Source: Zopfochytrium polystomum
Taxonomy: Eukaryota > Chytridiomycota > Chytridiomycetes > Chytridiales > Chytridiaceae
DNA: 64,000 bases
Direction: 5' to 3'
Assembly: GCA_025765615.1 (NCBI GenBank)
Contig: JAIVFJ010000077.1
Coordinates: 211,502 to 275,501, forward strand
Numbering within the stretch: position 1 is the first letter of the stretch; every line of letters begins with the position of its first letter. The notes beneath the pieces are model-generated. The model had not been told where the DNA came from and did not search any database. It worked only from the letters and a program-made list of their open reading frames with translations. Below are positions 1-12,092 of this stretch, one piece after another. Made by a program: the position numbers and the translations under genes.

Positions 1-1022
1 ATACTGGGCAAGAATCGAAACTTTGCGATGGTCATCTTCGTTTTTAGTTCCGCAAACTCTTCCCAACGCTGCACTCACCGGCAATTGTTGTGAAGCAGAT
101 AATGGCGATACGAAAAGCGGACGACTTGAGCAAAATCATGAACAAACTCGACGGCTGTACACCCGTGCCAACCGCAAAAGGGAACCCCGCGAGAGCTTTT
201 CGTTATTGAAAACGGAAGCATTCCCCCGATTATAATACTAACCCCAGTTGCGATGGCAGTGGACTCTTTAACGCTCCAAACGAGCAGGCTCAAAACAATA
301 AAATCGGAGGACGTCCATATCAGGAAAGCGATCGAGTGTGCGTGACCAATATCGTCATCCCAAATGATGTTGTGATTGTAGCGCAGGTGTCCAATGTAAA
401 TGCGTACACCGGAAAACGCGACGCCGAGCAAGAGCATTATGATTTGGAGGACTTGCAGTAGCCGTCTGCTGGTAATAACGGTCGATAGCTTCATGAAAGA
501 GTACGCAACCGTCTGGGTGAGCGAAAACAGACAAACGAAGATAGATTTTTGTTGTCGTGTGTGTGTGCGGTAGGGAAGGAAGTTGTAAGTATCCTCCAGT
601 GCTGGGAATGAGAAGTGCCTCATCGTTCTGCTGCCCTACCGAAGTCTCGAACAGGATCCAGAAAATCTCGGCAAAAGCCATGAGGTACGCGAGGCCCTGT
701 TCCGGCATATTGCAATAATTTCGTCCAGCCTCAAACGCACTTTGCATCAGCCCAGCAAACAGGCCAGACAACCCGTTAACCAGCTACCCCCATAATTGCT
801 GGTTAGATCCGGCTCCTAGGAAACCGAAGGGATAAACAGACGAGGACTGTTTGTTTTTTGGGGTCTTACAAGAACGGTCCATAGGCGATCTCCCGGTCGA
901 GAAAAGAGAAAGTTGTACACCAACGCGAGGCACCCCGCACACTGCGTAAAGTAGCCGTCGGTTATCGTCTGCAACCAGCACAGATCAAACTGATCGCGCT
1001 GGGCGTCTGGCGGGAATATCAT
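1..1022 (-). CDS. Multi-pass membrane protein, family unknown, 3' end beyond the window
   Basis: Four exons join in frame on the minus strand: 870-1022, 640-783, 243-512 and 79-154, each flanked by GT and AG. The protein starts MIFPPDAQRDQFDLCW and has about six strongly hydrophobic stretches, including ALVYNFLF, the segment around AYLMAFAEIFWILF, LLQVLQIIMLLLGVAF, a long one ending DFIVLSLLVWSV, and FRIAIICFTTIAG. Loops carry a few charged residues, and there is no long soluble domain. This layout resembles the seven-helix membrane proteins common in zoosporic fungi, but I recognise no family motif, so no function is given. The gene continues to the left of position 1. Its start codon lies only about 115 bp downstream of the profilin stop codon, in the same orientation. 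Confidence 0.6.
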
Positions 1023-1136
1023 TGGGGTCGAACTTTTTTTTTTCTTTTTTTTTTTTCTTAGCGAAGGAACTTCCGTAGTGGACCTATGGAGAATTATTTA
1101 TACTACGCGCTTAGCCGTTCGCACAAACTCCTGCCG

Positions 1137-1466
1137 TTATTTCTTCTTTTTTCGAAAGTAATCGGCTGTTCCGCAATTGCAAAAAGGTTCCCGTTGAGTA
1201 ATCAAAAGAAAGTGTACCGGGGTGGGGGTGTGCAAGGTGTCAAAGTCACGTTCTTGACAGGGCTCGCCTTGGAGGGTGGAAAGGCGGAAACGGCTCACCT
1301 AGTTTTTCAACAGCCTCTGCGCACACGCTCGCGAACATACTTCCATCGTAGGTACCCAAAATATAGTGCGCATGGGTCCTGGCAACGACAAGCCCGCTCT
1401 TGTCCTAAATAATAAAAAGGAAGGGGGAGGTCGCGTTATTTGCGGCAGACCCAGAAGGTAAACTTT

Positions 1467-1499
<33 letters not shown>

Positions 1500-1984
1500 T
1501 TTCGACGCTGAGTTGACACAGCACATTTTTTGCGTAGAGAGATAGATTATCCGCTCGGACCGCGCGATATGCAACGTCGGCCAACGTGATCGCTGCTTCT
1601 CCGGATCGGACCTCTCGAGGGTTTTCAAAAGCAAGCTGTATTTTCGCATAGTCCGTCGCCGATATCTTTTTTTTTCGAAACCGGGTTGGATGGTTGTAAG
1701 CGACACAGAGCTCTTAACATAAGGGAACGAGAAAATCTGCGCACCTCGAACAAAGGCGACTTCGCTTTTAGTGTTCCGTCCTTTCGCTTCGTTTGTGTTA
1801 ACCCCAACAGAGTAATGGCGAACAGTCGTTAACAAATTAAGCCAGCCCTTATTGTGGGAGCTCTCGCGAACTGTCCACCGAACCGCCGCCCTAGTGCCCA
1901 TGTCGGTGGCCGACCAACCTTAATGATCGCCGCGTCGAGGACATGGCGAGTTGACAGGAGAGCCTCCTGAAGCAGAGCGTTCAT
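1137..1984 (-). CDS. Profilin-like actin-binding protein (divergent)
   Basis: Profilins bind actin monomers and proline-rich ligands and control filament assembly. Five exons (1919-1984, 1745-1786, 1525-1710, 1299-1404, 1137-1165) sum to 429 nt, giving 142 residues, close to the usual 125-140. Family signatures appear in order: an N-terminal helix MNALLQEALLSTRHVLDAAI, a DGTLKAKSPLFE segment (profilin DG-x-WA-xSP-x-F), a helix with ATDYAKIQLAFENP, VRADNLSLYAK (profilin IRAD-xx-SIYGK), SGLVVARTHAHYILGTYD (GVVVVKTK-xx-I-xx-Y) and the C-terminal VEKLADYF. The N-terminal Trp of typical profilins is absent, and a basic RFRKKK insert follows the second segment. The intron at 1405-1524 contains a run of 30 T. 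The match is spread over all exons, so I am fairly sure of the family; actin and polyproline binding are inferred. Confidence 0.78.
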
Positions 1985-2135
1985 CTGGCGCTTCGCCGGG
2001 TTTCGCCGTGGTCGTTGTTTTATGCAGAAGAGTTTTCCCCGATGGAATTGTCAATTTCCCCTCCCCCAAACGAAAAATGCATAGAGAGAAAAAGTAAATA
2101 CAGTAAACAAACCAAATGGCGCCAAACAAAAGCAT

Positions 2136-5100
2136 TTAATCGTCGCCGCGCAAATTCTTCGACACCTTTATGAAGGTCGAAATTACTTTTTCCTGTTTCC
2201 TTGGCGCGGACCTCGACTTCCTCGCTGCTTTGGCGGCGGCGGCCCTCTCTGTTGCAGTTTGTGCAGGGAAGGGCGGCTCGTCAACAAGGTCAGCAACCTT
2301 CGCGGGAGGATGCAACTTCGCGGGCTCAACATTTTCCGTCTTGGTAGACAGCGGTTTCGGTTTCTCTGGCACGATTCCCATTTGGAACTTCAACGCCGCA
2401 GTGTTGATTTTGGCGGTCCGAATGGGTTCGCTCATGCAAAAGACTTTTTCGACGTCCGGGCTGCTCCAATCAATAGCCTCGACCACCTTCTTGACCGACT
2501 CCAACTCATTTCCGTACAAGGAGGACATATCAGGGAACCGTTCAGAAACAGTGCGAAGCACTTCAGAAATGCCGACTTTTTGACCCTTTTCAACCGGAAC
2601 AGGATTTGATGGTGTGACGCAATCCATGTCGACCTCTTTTCGCAAGCAATGGTCTATGTCTACATTGGAAAAGAAAGCAACATTCTAAGAATAAAGCATT
2701 TTAGCGATGTACTGTATTCGACTCTCAACACCCGATTAACCTGTGGTAAATCATCCATTCCAACTCGTCGAGCGAAGAGACAACGGGTCCAGAGATTGCT
2801 GACTTGCATGGCAAACGCCGCAAGCGCTGTCTGATCCTCTGGCACCAAGTATCGAAGCTCATCGTGAATACTGATCATGAAGCGACCTTTGATTCGCAAA
2901 CGGCGCATTAAATAATTCATGCTGACAAGAAGTAGGTGAAGATAATCAACGCCGGACGACTGAACAACCCAATTAACTCTGCTTGTCATAAACTAACAAG
3001 AGCACGCAGTTAGCCAAGGCCAATAAGGATCGTGCCACTTACGTCTTTTCTTACATGCCTCGGAAGCAGAGAATCGGGGATCGCACAGTTCAGGACTGGC
3101 GTTCTAGGCTCCTCAACCGTTGAAATCTTTTCCAAAAGGTTGAACATGTGCGACTCTGATCCTTTTACCCAGTATGAGGGAGCTTCGCCAGACTTTCTTT
3201 CTCCAGTCTTTCTTTCCGCTGGCATTTTCCTTCGCATTCCTTTGGTCTGTTCCATCAGCTTTTTCACGGTACTCTCAGCATTGGATTTGTCTAGACCGGG
3301 CCGGTTCTGCAAAAGTAATTGAACCGAGTGCTTCTGACCGGCGCCGTACAGACGACTGTAATTGAACACTTTGGCTGAATCCCGATCAATTCCAACAATG
3401 TTTCCGGTTGTTGTGTGGAGATCTGTACCCTTGGCTTTGGTACCTTGCAATGTCATAAATCCGAGGGGAGTCGCCCCATGTATGCTAAATTGGGAATCCC
3501 CAATGAGCGAACAAATCCAAAGCTCTTCGCTGTCCACATCAGCACCGACTATACAGTATCCTTCCGGTGCAACAATGTTGCTCTTCAGTTCGGAGCCAAT
3601 GCTTCCCCGTTTGGCGTTAGCAGCCGTCATCCACAGCGCCTCCACGGCTCTTCGCGTAATTGTTCCCATCACCGCTGTTTGAGGAAGAATGACGCAGCCT
3701 GGTCGGCCGTTTTTGCCACGAAATTCCTCAATTGGACCTTCAGCTGGGACCAGGAGTTGGCTCGTTATTCTATCGCGGGCCGACTTCCAGTAACTGCACA
3801 TGGAGCTTTTCTTCAAAATCTCCATGGCCTTCGGTACTGGTGAAGTGAGAACGCCGCTTTCGAAGGATTTGATGTAAGACTTGGACAAGGGATTTCCACA
3901 ATTCTTGTCGTCTCCATCTTTGTGAGGAACTCGCAAATACAAATGCGTTCCAGCCTTAACCTCTTCAACGATTGCTTCATCGTACCCATCGTGGCTGAGA
4001 GTCTTCGAATCTTTCCCACGGCTCTTGGCAACTATTTTCGGATTGTTAGGTTGTTCCTTCGCATCTTCAATGCGCGCGCTTGAATCGCTGTCGGTAGTTG
4101 TATCTGGCGAGGACTCCTTTAAGCCTTTGGTGCTCTTCGAACCTTTTCCAGGACTCGTTGGTAGGGTCACGCGAGGACCTTTGAAATCATCCTGTTTCTC
4201 CACAGGAACCCGAACAAGCCACCCGAAACCACGGTTGTAGTAAAGTGGACAGCCGTTCCATTGTATAGACATTAGGTAAGGCGTGCTGCGTTTGCTGAGC
4301 GAAGTCGTAAACCGTTTTTCGGCGCTGGACCACAGTTCTCGGTACCATTTCGGTTTTCCAACGAGCTCCGGTGTTCTGATGCGGCGCGATCCCGGCTCCC
4401 AGTCAAGAAAGCGAAGCCACTCATTAGACTTCCATTGGTCATCCTTTGCAAGTTCCAAAGTGGACTCCGCCAGTTCTAGTATTTCGTTCTCGATACTGCT
4501 GACGTTCTCTTTGAAGGCATCATTAGCGCGGTCTATGTATTCGTTCCATGCATCCGTAGTGGGGAGGAAGCCTTTTCCCATATGAACCATTCCAGCGAAC
4601 GATGCGGGGTGGGGGCATTTTTCCAAAAATTTCTCGCACAGGACGCAAAACAGCTCGTGGGTGACAAGCACATCCGATGAGCAGTATTGCATAATAGTAT
4701 CAAAATTATGAGCGACCTCCTCCACGTCGAGAGATGAGAGCAGCTTGCGATCCTCTTTAGAAATCTCCTTCTTTAGATGAAGCTCTACCACATATTTCAA
4801 ACTTGCCATCGAGCCGAAATTCGTCCAACTTGTGTTGCCATCTTCTTCTTTCTCTTGCCGTGCCTTGATCCTTGTCTTTTCGTCCAGTGTGCCGTCGTCT
4901 TCCTCTTCTTCTTTCTTTTTCTTTAACCATTCTGGGCGCTGCTGGGTTGACAAACCACTAACGGCGAAGTGCAAACTCATCGTGTCAATCCAATCATTGT
5001 TGGTTCCGGACAGGTTGTACTCCTCAACCACGCGGGCACGGTCATAGCAGACGTTATGACCAACAACGATTCGACTCGAAGAGCGCGCCCCCAAAGGAAT

Positions 5101-6177
5101 AAACGACTTCAGACCGGAGAAAGCCGCCAACGCCTTTGCGGAGGATGACGAACGCCCGTGCCTCCTGACTAGTGGTGCGAATTCGGGGGACACCCAAGAG
5201 TACCAGGAGGTGGCAGATGCAGCAACAGCCAAGAGAGGATTGGGACTGACATTATACATCGTTTCGATATCGAAAACCAAGGCATCCTCATCGGGGAAGG
5301 GCACACTTTCTACGCTGCCATTCGGGTTGTACCGCGTCCAACCCGCGTTTCGGCTCCAAGTTTTTGGTCGGGGAGTAAGTGTTACAGAAGCGAGCTGCAC
5401 CGCGAGTGCTTTTGGCCGCTGGGCCTGCTCCAAGCCAAGGGCATAAAAGTGCTCCTCGATGTTCCGACCAAGGAGTGGAGGTAATTTGAATGTTATTGGG
5501 TCGACCGGCGCCTCGTGCTTTCCTCGAAGACTGAACTGTTCAAGAAGCTGTCGCGATAATTCGACTTGCTCTGGTGTCGGATGCCTATCGCTGTTGGGGA
5601 ATATTTGCGCATGAAGCGATGCTGAGATCATCTGTACGTCAACTTCATTGCTCCTGAACTCTGCATTTACCGAGGCGGGCGGTGGCGGTGGCGGTGAGGG
5701 AGAGTGAGGGTCGGACGTCGGGGTGGCCTTAGGCGTTTCCTCCTTAGTTGCTGTTGCTTCGAAAGACCGCTTCCGGGGTTCTTCACGCGCTGGCGCCTCC
5801 GGGGACTGCTTCGTCGTTCTCTTCTTCGCAGCCGAAGCCATTGCGGAGGCCATCCTCCGATCGACAACATTGCGGCATCTTCGCGGAGGACTCGGTGCAC
5901 GGCCAAGCGACAAGGGCGATTGTGGTCCGAATAGGTTATGGCCCAGCAGGCTGCACCTCGCCCTAGACAATGTGCGAGGATCTGCGGACTGAGCGACGAC
6001 TACGACATGGCATATACCGCGTAGCCCTCGACCATGCTGGTGCTGGTGCTGGTGCCGGGGGTGGGGGTGGGGGTGCAATAGCAATAGCGGCGGGAGCGCA
6101 GCTTCGGGCAGGCGGCAGGGAGACGTGCGCGACGACCAGGACAAGGCCAAGTGCGCCAATGAAGGGGAGGCCTTCAT
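2136..6177 (-). CDS. MIP1: Mitochondrial DNA polymerase gamma catalytic subunit
   Basis: Replicates and proofreads mitochondrial DNA. Three exons: 3043-6177, 2741-2992 and 2684-2136. The exonuclease domain shows motif I VFDIET, motif [14 protein letters not shown] and motif [15 protein letters not shown]. The family-A polymerase domain shows motif A ([10 protein letters not shown]), motif B ([17 protein letters not shown]) and, in exon 2, motif C (HDELRYLV) after [16 protein letters not shown]. Exon 3 opens with [20 protein letters not shown], the usual Mip1/POLG ending, then adds about 130 low-complexity residues rich in Ala, Lys and Pro, a fungal-type C-terminal extension. The first ATG at 6177 gives an Arg- and Ser-rich, acid-poor leader suited to mitochondrial import; a second in-frame start at 5853 would lack it. 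Polymerase assignment is very secure; the start is not. Confidence 0.95.
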
Positions 6178-6452
6178 CTGTCTGACTTGGTCGATGTTGT
6201 GTGAGTGTGTGCGTGTTCCTTGTCAGCACGGATGAGACCAAGGCGCGACGACACACATGCAGACAGACAGACAGACACGGTCGCGCGCGTTGTGGTTGTG
6301 GCGCGTTCCTTCTTTTTCCCCCACACCATCAGCATCAGCCCCCAACCCCTCTGCGCCCACGGGTGCGCGCGCACAGCCAGTTTCGCATTTCCCCCCTCCC
6401 CCGGCCCCCCTCCCCCCCCTCAACCCTCCCTCCCTCCCACTCCCACTCCGAA

Positions 6453-8155
<1,703 letters not shown>

Positions 8156-8364
8156 AGGAGGACGGTGGTAAATTTATTCGCCCAGTGTCTCTGTCTCCGT
8201 AAAGGAGGTTGTCGGACCGTGTCGGACAGTTTTTCGTTGTGCCGCATGTGGCGACGCAAGGTTTTCAAACGAGTTTACCCAAGCGAGGAAGCACCAACTG
8301 CAGTTAACTGTTGAAAATATATTTTGTTCAAATGGTTACAAAACGTTCGCCGAACGAAGTCGAA

Positions 8365-9647
8365 TCATAGGTGCAAATTCTGAAGTAATTTTATTGCCCT
8401 CTGCAATTCCTCCGGCGGTTTATTAGCAGGACCTGTTTGAGGCTGTAACATTGTTTAGTTTCACTGAGAATCGCAGCGAACATGCACGCACCTTTTCCGC
8501 TGCCCGCATGATATTCTCTCTTGCTCTACTGATTCTATCTTGTGCGGCGGCCAAACGCAAACTTCTCTCTGCATCTGCGTCTTTTAGGGCCTCCAAGTTT
8601 CTCTCCATTGACTCCAATTGAGCAGTCAGAATCATAATCTGTCGAGCGTCAGGAGTCTGAATGCCCCGAGCTATTTCCACCAGTCGGTTTGCTTCGTCTC
8701 GCTCCAACTTTACCGCATCCAGCTCACCTTGGAGGCATTGAAGCTGCGACTCGAGGCGGTCTGCTCGTTCTCGGGACTGCTCCAGCTGTCGAAGTATAGA
8801 GGCGGACGTAGTGACGCTTGAAACAGGCAACGGCCCATCTGGGTCGTTCAGTCCTGAGGAGGCCGGGCGTACGGGAACCGCAGCAGCTTCCACCGATGTT
8901 GCAGATCTTTCGGGTCGATGTTTTCGTACTGTTCGGGGCAAGTCTGGATCCGGGGTTGTGTGCGCACTCGAGGGAGAGCTCTTGAGCGGGCGAACGGAAG
9001 TACTTGGAGGCTTGCTTGGCGCAGCGCGTCGGCTTGCTGACGGCGAATTCGGCCTCATCGCAGAGGAGGAGGATGACGATTTGGAGGCAGCTGCCAGACC
9101 GCCCTGCGCAACTCTGGAAGCACCATGCTCTGATTCCGACGCTGGGCTGCGTTGTTGAGATCTGACGGCGCGGTCGGTGATGTCTGTGAGCGCGGCTACA
9201 AACCACCGCTTCCACTGGGGATCCGTCCACTTTGGCGCTTCGTCCGACATTGCCACGCCGAGCTTGGCTAGGTCGCGCAAGGCAACGTGGAAGAACGCAT
9301 CGTTGAACAGCTGATCCCGGCGCTGGCGTTCGGTCTCCGGAAAGTTGTGTTTGACTTCGGCTTTCTGAGGGGGAAGGGGGGTTTGCTGTGCGTGAACAAA
9401 GAAGCCGCCCGAACGACGAGAAAGAGTTTCGGGGCTGTCTGCTCACCTTTTCCGCCTTTCTGTTTTCAATGAGACGATTGATGGCGTCGCCGCAGCCGAC
9501 TTTCGCGAGGAGCGTCGCGAGGATGCGTTGGCGGCCGCGGATGGCAGCCTGGCCCGGGCCAGATACGATGTCGAGGAGCTCCTGGTCGCCGAGGTCTGCA
9601 AATTCCTCCAGCTGGCGGAGTTTCTGGGCCAGTCGAAACGTCGACAT
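8365..9647 (-). CDS. Conserved-looking coiled-coil protein of unknown function
   Basis: I do not recognise this family. Exon 1 starts at 9647 with MSTFRLAQKLRQLEEFADLG, continues DQELLDIVSGPGQAAIRGRQ and RILATLLAKVGCGDAINRLI, and ends ENRKAEK at a GT donor. Exon 2 starts around TERQRRDQLFNDAFFHVALR and reaches a compact block DPQWKRWFVAALTDITDRAV. A Ser/Pro-rich linker of about 130 residues follows, then a coiled coil of roughly 110 residues rich in Leu, Glu, Arg and Ala. A probable last exon (8365-8442) joins in phase and adds a short amphipathic tail ending KLLQNLHL. The N-terminal 120 residues look folded, the middle disordered. The start codon faces that of VMA22 with 67 bp between them, so the two likely share a promoter region. 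Confidence 0.65.
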
Positions 9648-9714
9648 TTTGCAGCACAGAAGATTGAGCGCCGACAAGGAATCACTGCCGCCCCAGCCAC
9701 CACCGCCGCCAGTA
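9648..9714. promoter_or_regulatory. 67-bp divergent intergenic region
   Basis: Separates the start codons of the unknown coiled-coil gene (minus) and the VMA22 homologue (plus). It must hold both 5' leaders and at least part of both promoters. I see no TATA box; it is GC-rich with a CCGCC-type tract on the plus strand. Shared regulation is inferred from spacing only. Confidence 0.4.
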
Positions 9715-10332
9715 ATGCTGGGCAATCGCGAGGACGACGACGTCGTCGATGCAGATGCAGAGCGGCGGCAAGCCCCGCAGGTGTCGGCCGAGCTGCTGGA
9801 TTCAGTGGACGAGTACCTTCACCTGCAGCAACAGCTTGCAAAGAGAATGTCTGCGGTGCGTGGGGCAGCCGGCGTCCTGGTTTTTTGTGTGTTTGCGCTC
9901 ACTTGCTCGACTCCCCACAGGCATTCCTGTCGCTGGCGAAAGCTCGGTACATTATGCCGCTGCACACGCTCAAGGCTGCGTCGTACGACATGCGCACCCA
10001 GGCTACATCCGTTTTGTGAGTGGTTTCCACCAATTGAGCGGAGAGTCCGCGCGCTCCCCCGTATGGGACTGACACGATCAACCAAACGTTTCAGAGACAG
10101 AACGGAGGAGAACGAAGGAGGGGGCGTAGTGTCCTTTCACGTCAAGCCCAGAAAAGTGGACGAGGACGGGAAGGCCATTCCCGATCCTGCGACGGCGTTC
10201 GGAGTGCTGGTACCGCAGGCACTGCGGGACGCACAGGCGTCTTTCCGCGAGGCGCTGCACATAGCTGCCTCGCTTGCAGGGAAATCGGCGGTGTTGCGCC
10301 TCGCGCCAACTGAAAAGGAAAAACAATTGTGA
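9715..10332 (+). CDS. VMA22: V-ATPase assembly factor Vma22/CCDC115
   Basis: Acts in the ER on assembly of the V0 sector of the vacuolar proton pump. Three exons, 9715-9855, 9921-10015 and 10095-10332, give 157 residues, near the usual 180. The N-terminal helix contains LLDSVDEYLHLQQQLAKRMS, followed across the junction by AFLSLAKARYIMPLHTLKAA, matching the WLSLAKARYxMG block of CCDC115. After an acidic linker the C-terminal block FGVLVPQALRDAQASFREAL matches the family FGILVPxSLRxAQxSFxxxL. The splice phases are consistent and the reading is complete. Assignment is by motif memory but covers both conserved ends. Confidence 0.88.
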   Translation: MLGNREDDDVVDADAERRQAPQVSAELLDSVDEYLHLQQQLAKRMSAVRGAAGVLVFCVFALTCSTPHRHSCRWRKLGTLCRCTRSRLRRTTCAPRLHPFCEWFPPIERRVRALPRMGLTRSTKRFRDRTEENEGGGVVSFHVKPRKVDEDGKAIPDPATAFGVLVPQALRDAQASFREALHIAASLAGKSAVLRLAPTEKEKQL

Positions 10333-10385
10333 ATATATATTTGTTCTACGACACCAAGAGCCTCTTTTTTGCGAGAGATACAAAG

Positions 10386-11155
10386 ATGGCGTTCGACGCG
10401 GTGAGGCAGCGCGCGATCGCGGGCCGGGAAGGAAGCACCCTCTCCATCGAAACACTGACTTTGCTTGGCGTGTTGCAGCTCGTGTTCCTGATTGCAGTCG
10501 TCCTTGCGGCTGTTCTCCTTTTCGCGATGGTGTTTTACGTGAGTTGCCACTGCCGCACATGGCATGCTGACAAAACTCTGTGCGAGACCATCCGTCTAAC
10601 GTACACTTGTTGCTCGCGCAACAGATCATCCTGTTTTCAGACTTGGAATGCGATTACATAAATCCGATCGATCTGTGCAATAAGCTGAATCAGGTGAAGA
10701 TTGCCTTAGTCTCCGCTGCACGGAGCTGATCGTGATATTCCAGTTCGTCCTGCCTGAGTTCGCTGCACACTGGTTCCTCGCTGCGATGTTCTTGCTCAGC
10801 GGATCCTGGATTTCGCTTCTACTGAACATTCCCCTGGCTGCTTTCCACGCTCACAAGTAGGGGTGTCCCTTTCAGAGCTTGGAACCTAATCGTTCTCGTG
10901 AAGGGTGTACCAGAATCGCCACATGTACGACGCAACGGAAATCTTCAGAACCCTGAGTGCGCACAAAAAGGAGGCCTTTTTCAAGCTGGCATTCTATCTC
11001 TTGAGCTTCTTCTTTTGTAAGTGGTCGCGAATTTTGAATTTCTCCGTGCTAATGCTGCATTGTTGAACTAGACCTTTACGTGAGTCGGAATACTTTGTAT
11101 TCGCATCTAACCGTTCTCCTCGCAGTGCATGATTGTTGCCCTCCTCGACAACTGA
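10386..11155 (+). CDS. ERV14: Cornichon/Erv14 family ER cargo receptor
   Basis: Recruits membrane cargo into COPII vesicles. Exons: 10386-10538, 10625-10693, 10744-10856, 10904-11016, a microexon 11072-11079 (ACCTTTAC) and 11126-11155. The product is about 151 residues. It has an N-terminal TM segment, the conserved IILFSDLECDYINPIDLCNK, then FVLPEFAAHWFLAAMFLLSG, AAFHAHKVYQNRHMYDATEI and the C-terminal helix KLAFYLLSFFFYLYCMIVAL. The DLECDYINP cargo-binding motif and the NRHMYDATEIF block are intact. Without the 8-nt exon the last helix cannot be read in frame. The gene is convergent with GMF; their stop codons are 62 bp apart. Confidence 0.95.
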
Positions 11156-11217
11156 ACCTCTTCTTTTCAGCTCCTTTCTCGTTTCTTCTGGGTGGAGTCC
11201 TTTTTAAGAGTGACCTT

Positions 11218-11849
11218 TTATTTCGCTTTAAGCGTTTGTAACCATGCGTCAGAAAGGTCGTCCGTGTCCGTTATGTCGTAGACTTTCACAATGTCCAGAG
11301 CGCGAAAAACGTCTTGCTGACCAGACGCATACACCATCCTCAGCTTTTGGCGAAAGGGCTGAGTGTGAGCTACAGAAAAAGAGGCAATTGCGAACAATAC
11401 CTTATCACTCGCGTTTGGTGGAAGATAATAGATGCCTGGAATCAAAACAACGTGAGAAGAGACGCCTTGCCGCACAGCAGACGTTCAGCTTCACTCACCA
11501 ATGAGCGGGAAAGAAACGCGACCATCTTCGTGCTTCAACTCATAGCTTATGACGATTAACCGCGGTGACGAATCGGGAAGCTCTTCCTGCAGATCCTCCA
11601 CGGTGCAGTCATCGAGGCGCTGTTGGACCGATGCCTGTGGAGGAGGGACTAAGAAATGGGGTGGATGCTCTCGAGCCGAGCAGGCCACGGCTGGGCTGAC
11701 AAAGACGCGCGTTTGGTTGGGCAGTTGCAGACCTGGAGAGTGTTCGGGTCGAGCTTGATAATCAGGCACGCCATGGTGCGCCCCTTGCGGAAGCGCAAGT
11801 CCTTGCCGGCGGCAACCACTTCGGGAGGCACAACAAATCCCGACGACAT
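11218..11849 (-). CDS. GMF1: Glia maturation factor (ADF-homology protein)
   Basis: GMF binds the Arp2/3 complex and promotes branch removal. It starts at 11849 with MSSGFVVPPEVVAAGKDLRF followed by RKGRTMACLIIKLDPNTLQV. Further exons give the acidic CTVEDLQEELPDSSPRLIVI, YELKHEDGRVSFPLI (family YKYQHDDGRVSYPL), then KLRMVYASGQQDVFRALDI and the end VYDITDTDDLSDAWLQTLKA. These correspond to all conserved strands and the last helix of GMF, which distinguishes it from cofilin. In the last intron a donor after the codon start GCG-A (YLPPNA) joined to THTQPFRQKL gives the best frame. The gene is divergent from the calpain gene. Confidence 0.9.
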
Positions 11850-12092
11850 GGTGTGCACTTCTTGGCGTCGGGTGGCTTGGCAAAGAGAGATCTTTTTCGC
11901 TTTTCTCCTCCATTACCGCACGGACGGCGCCAAACACCTACGCCCTGCCACCCCGCACTCGCACCTGAACGGGGCGTTTCATGGAGGACGATGCAGAGAA
12001 ACTGGTGAGAACCGTCCCCTCCCGCACCCGTGTTTCCTTTCAGTGATGCTGGTGCTGAACAATCACTTCCGTTCTTGTCACCTTCCGTCGTA

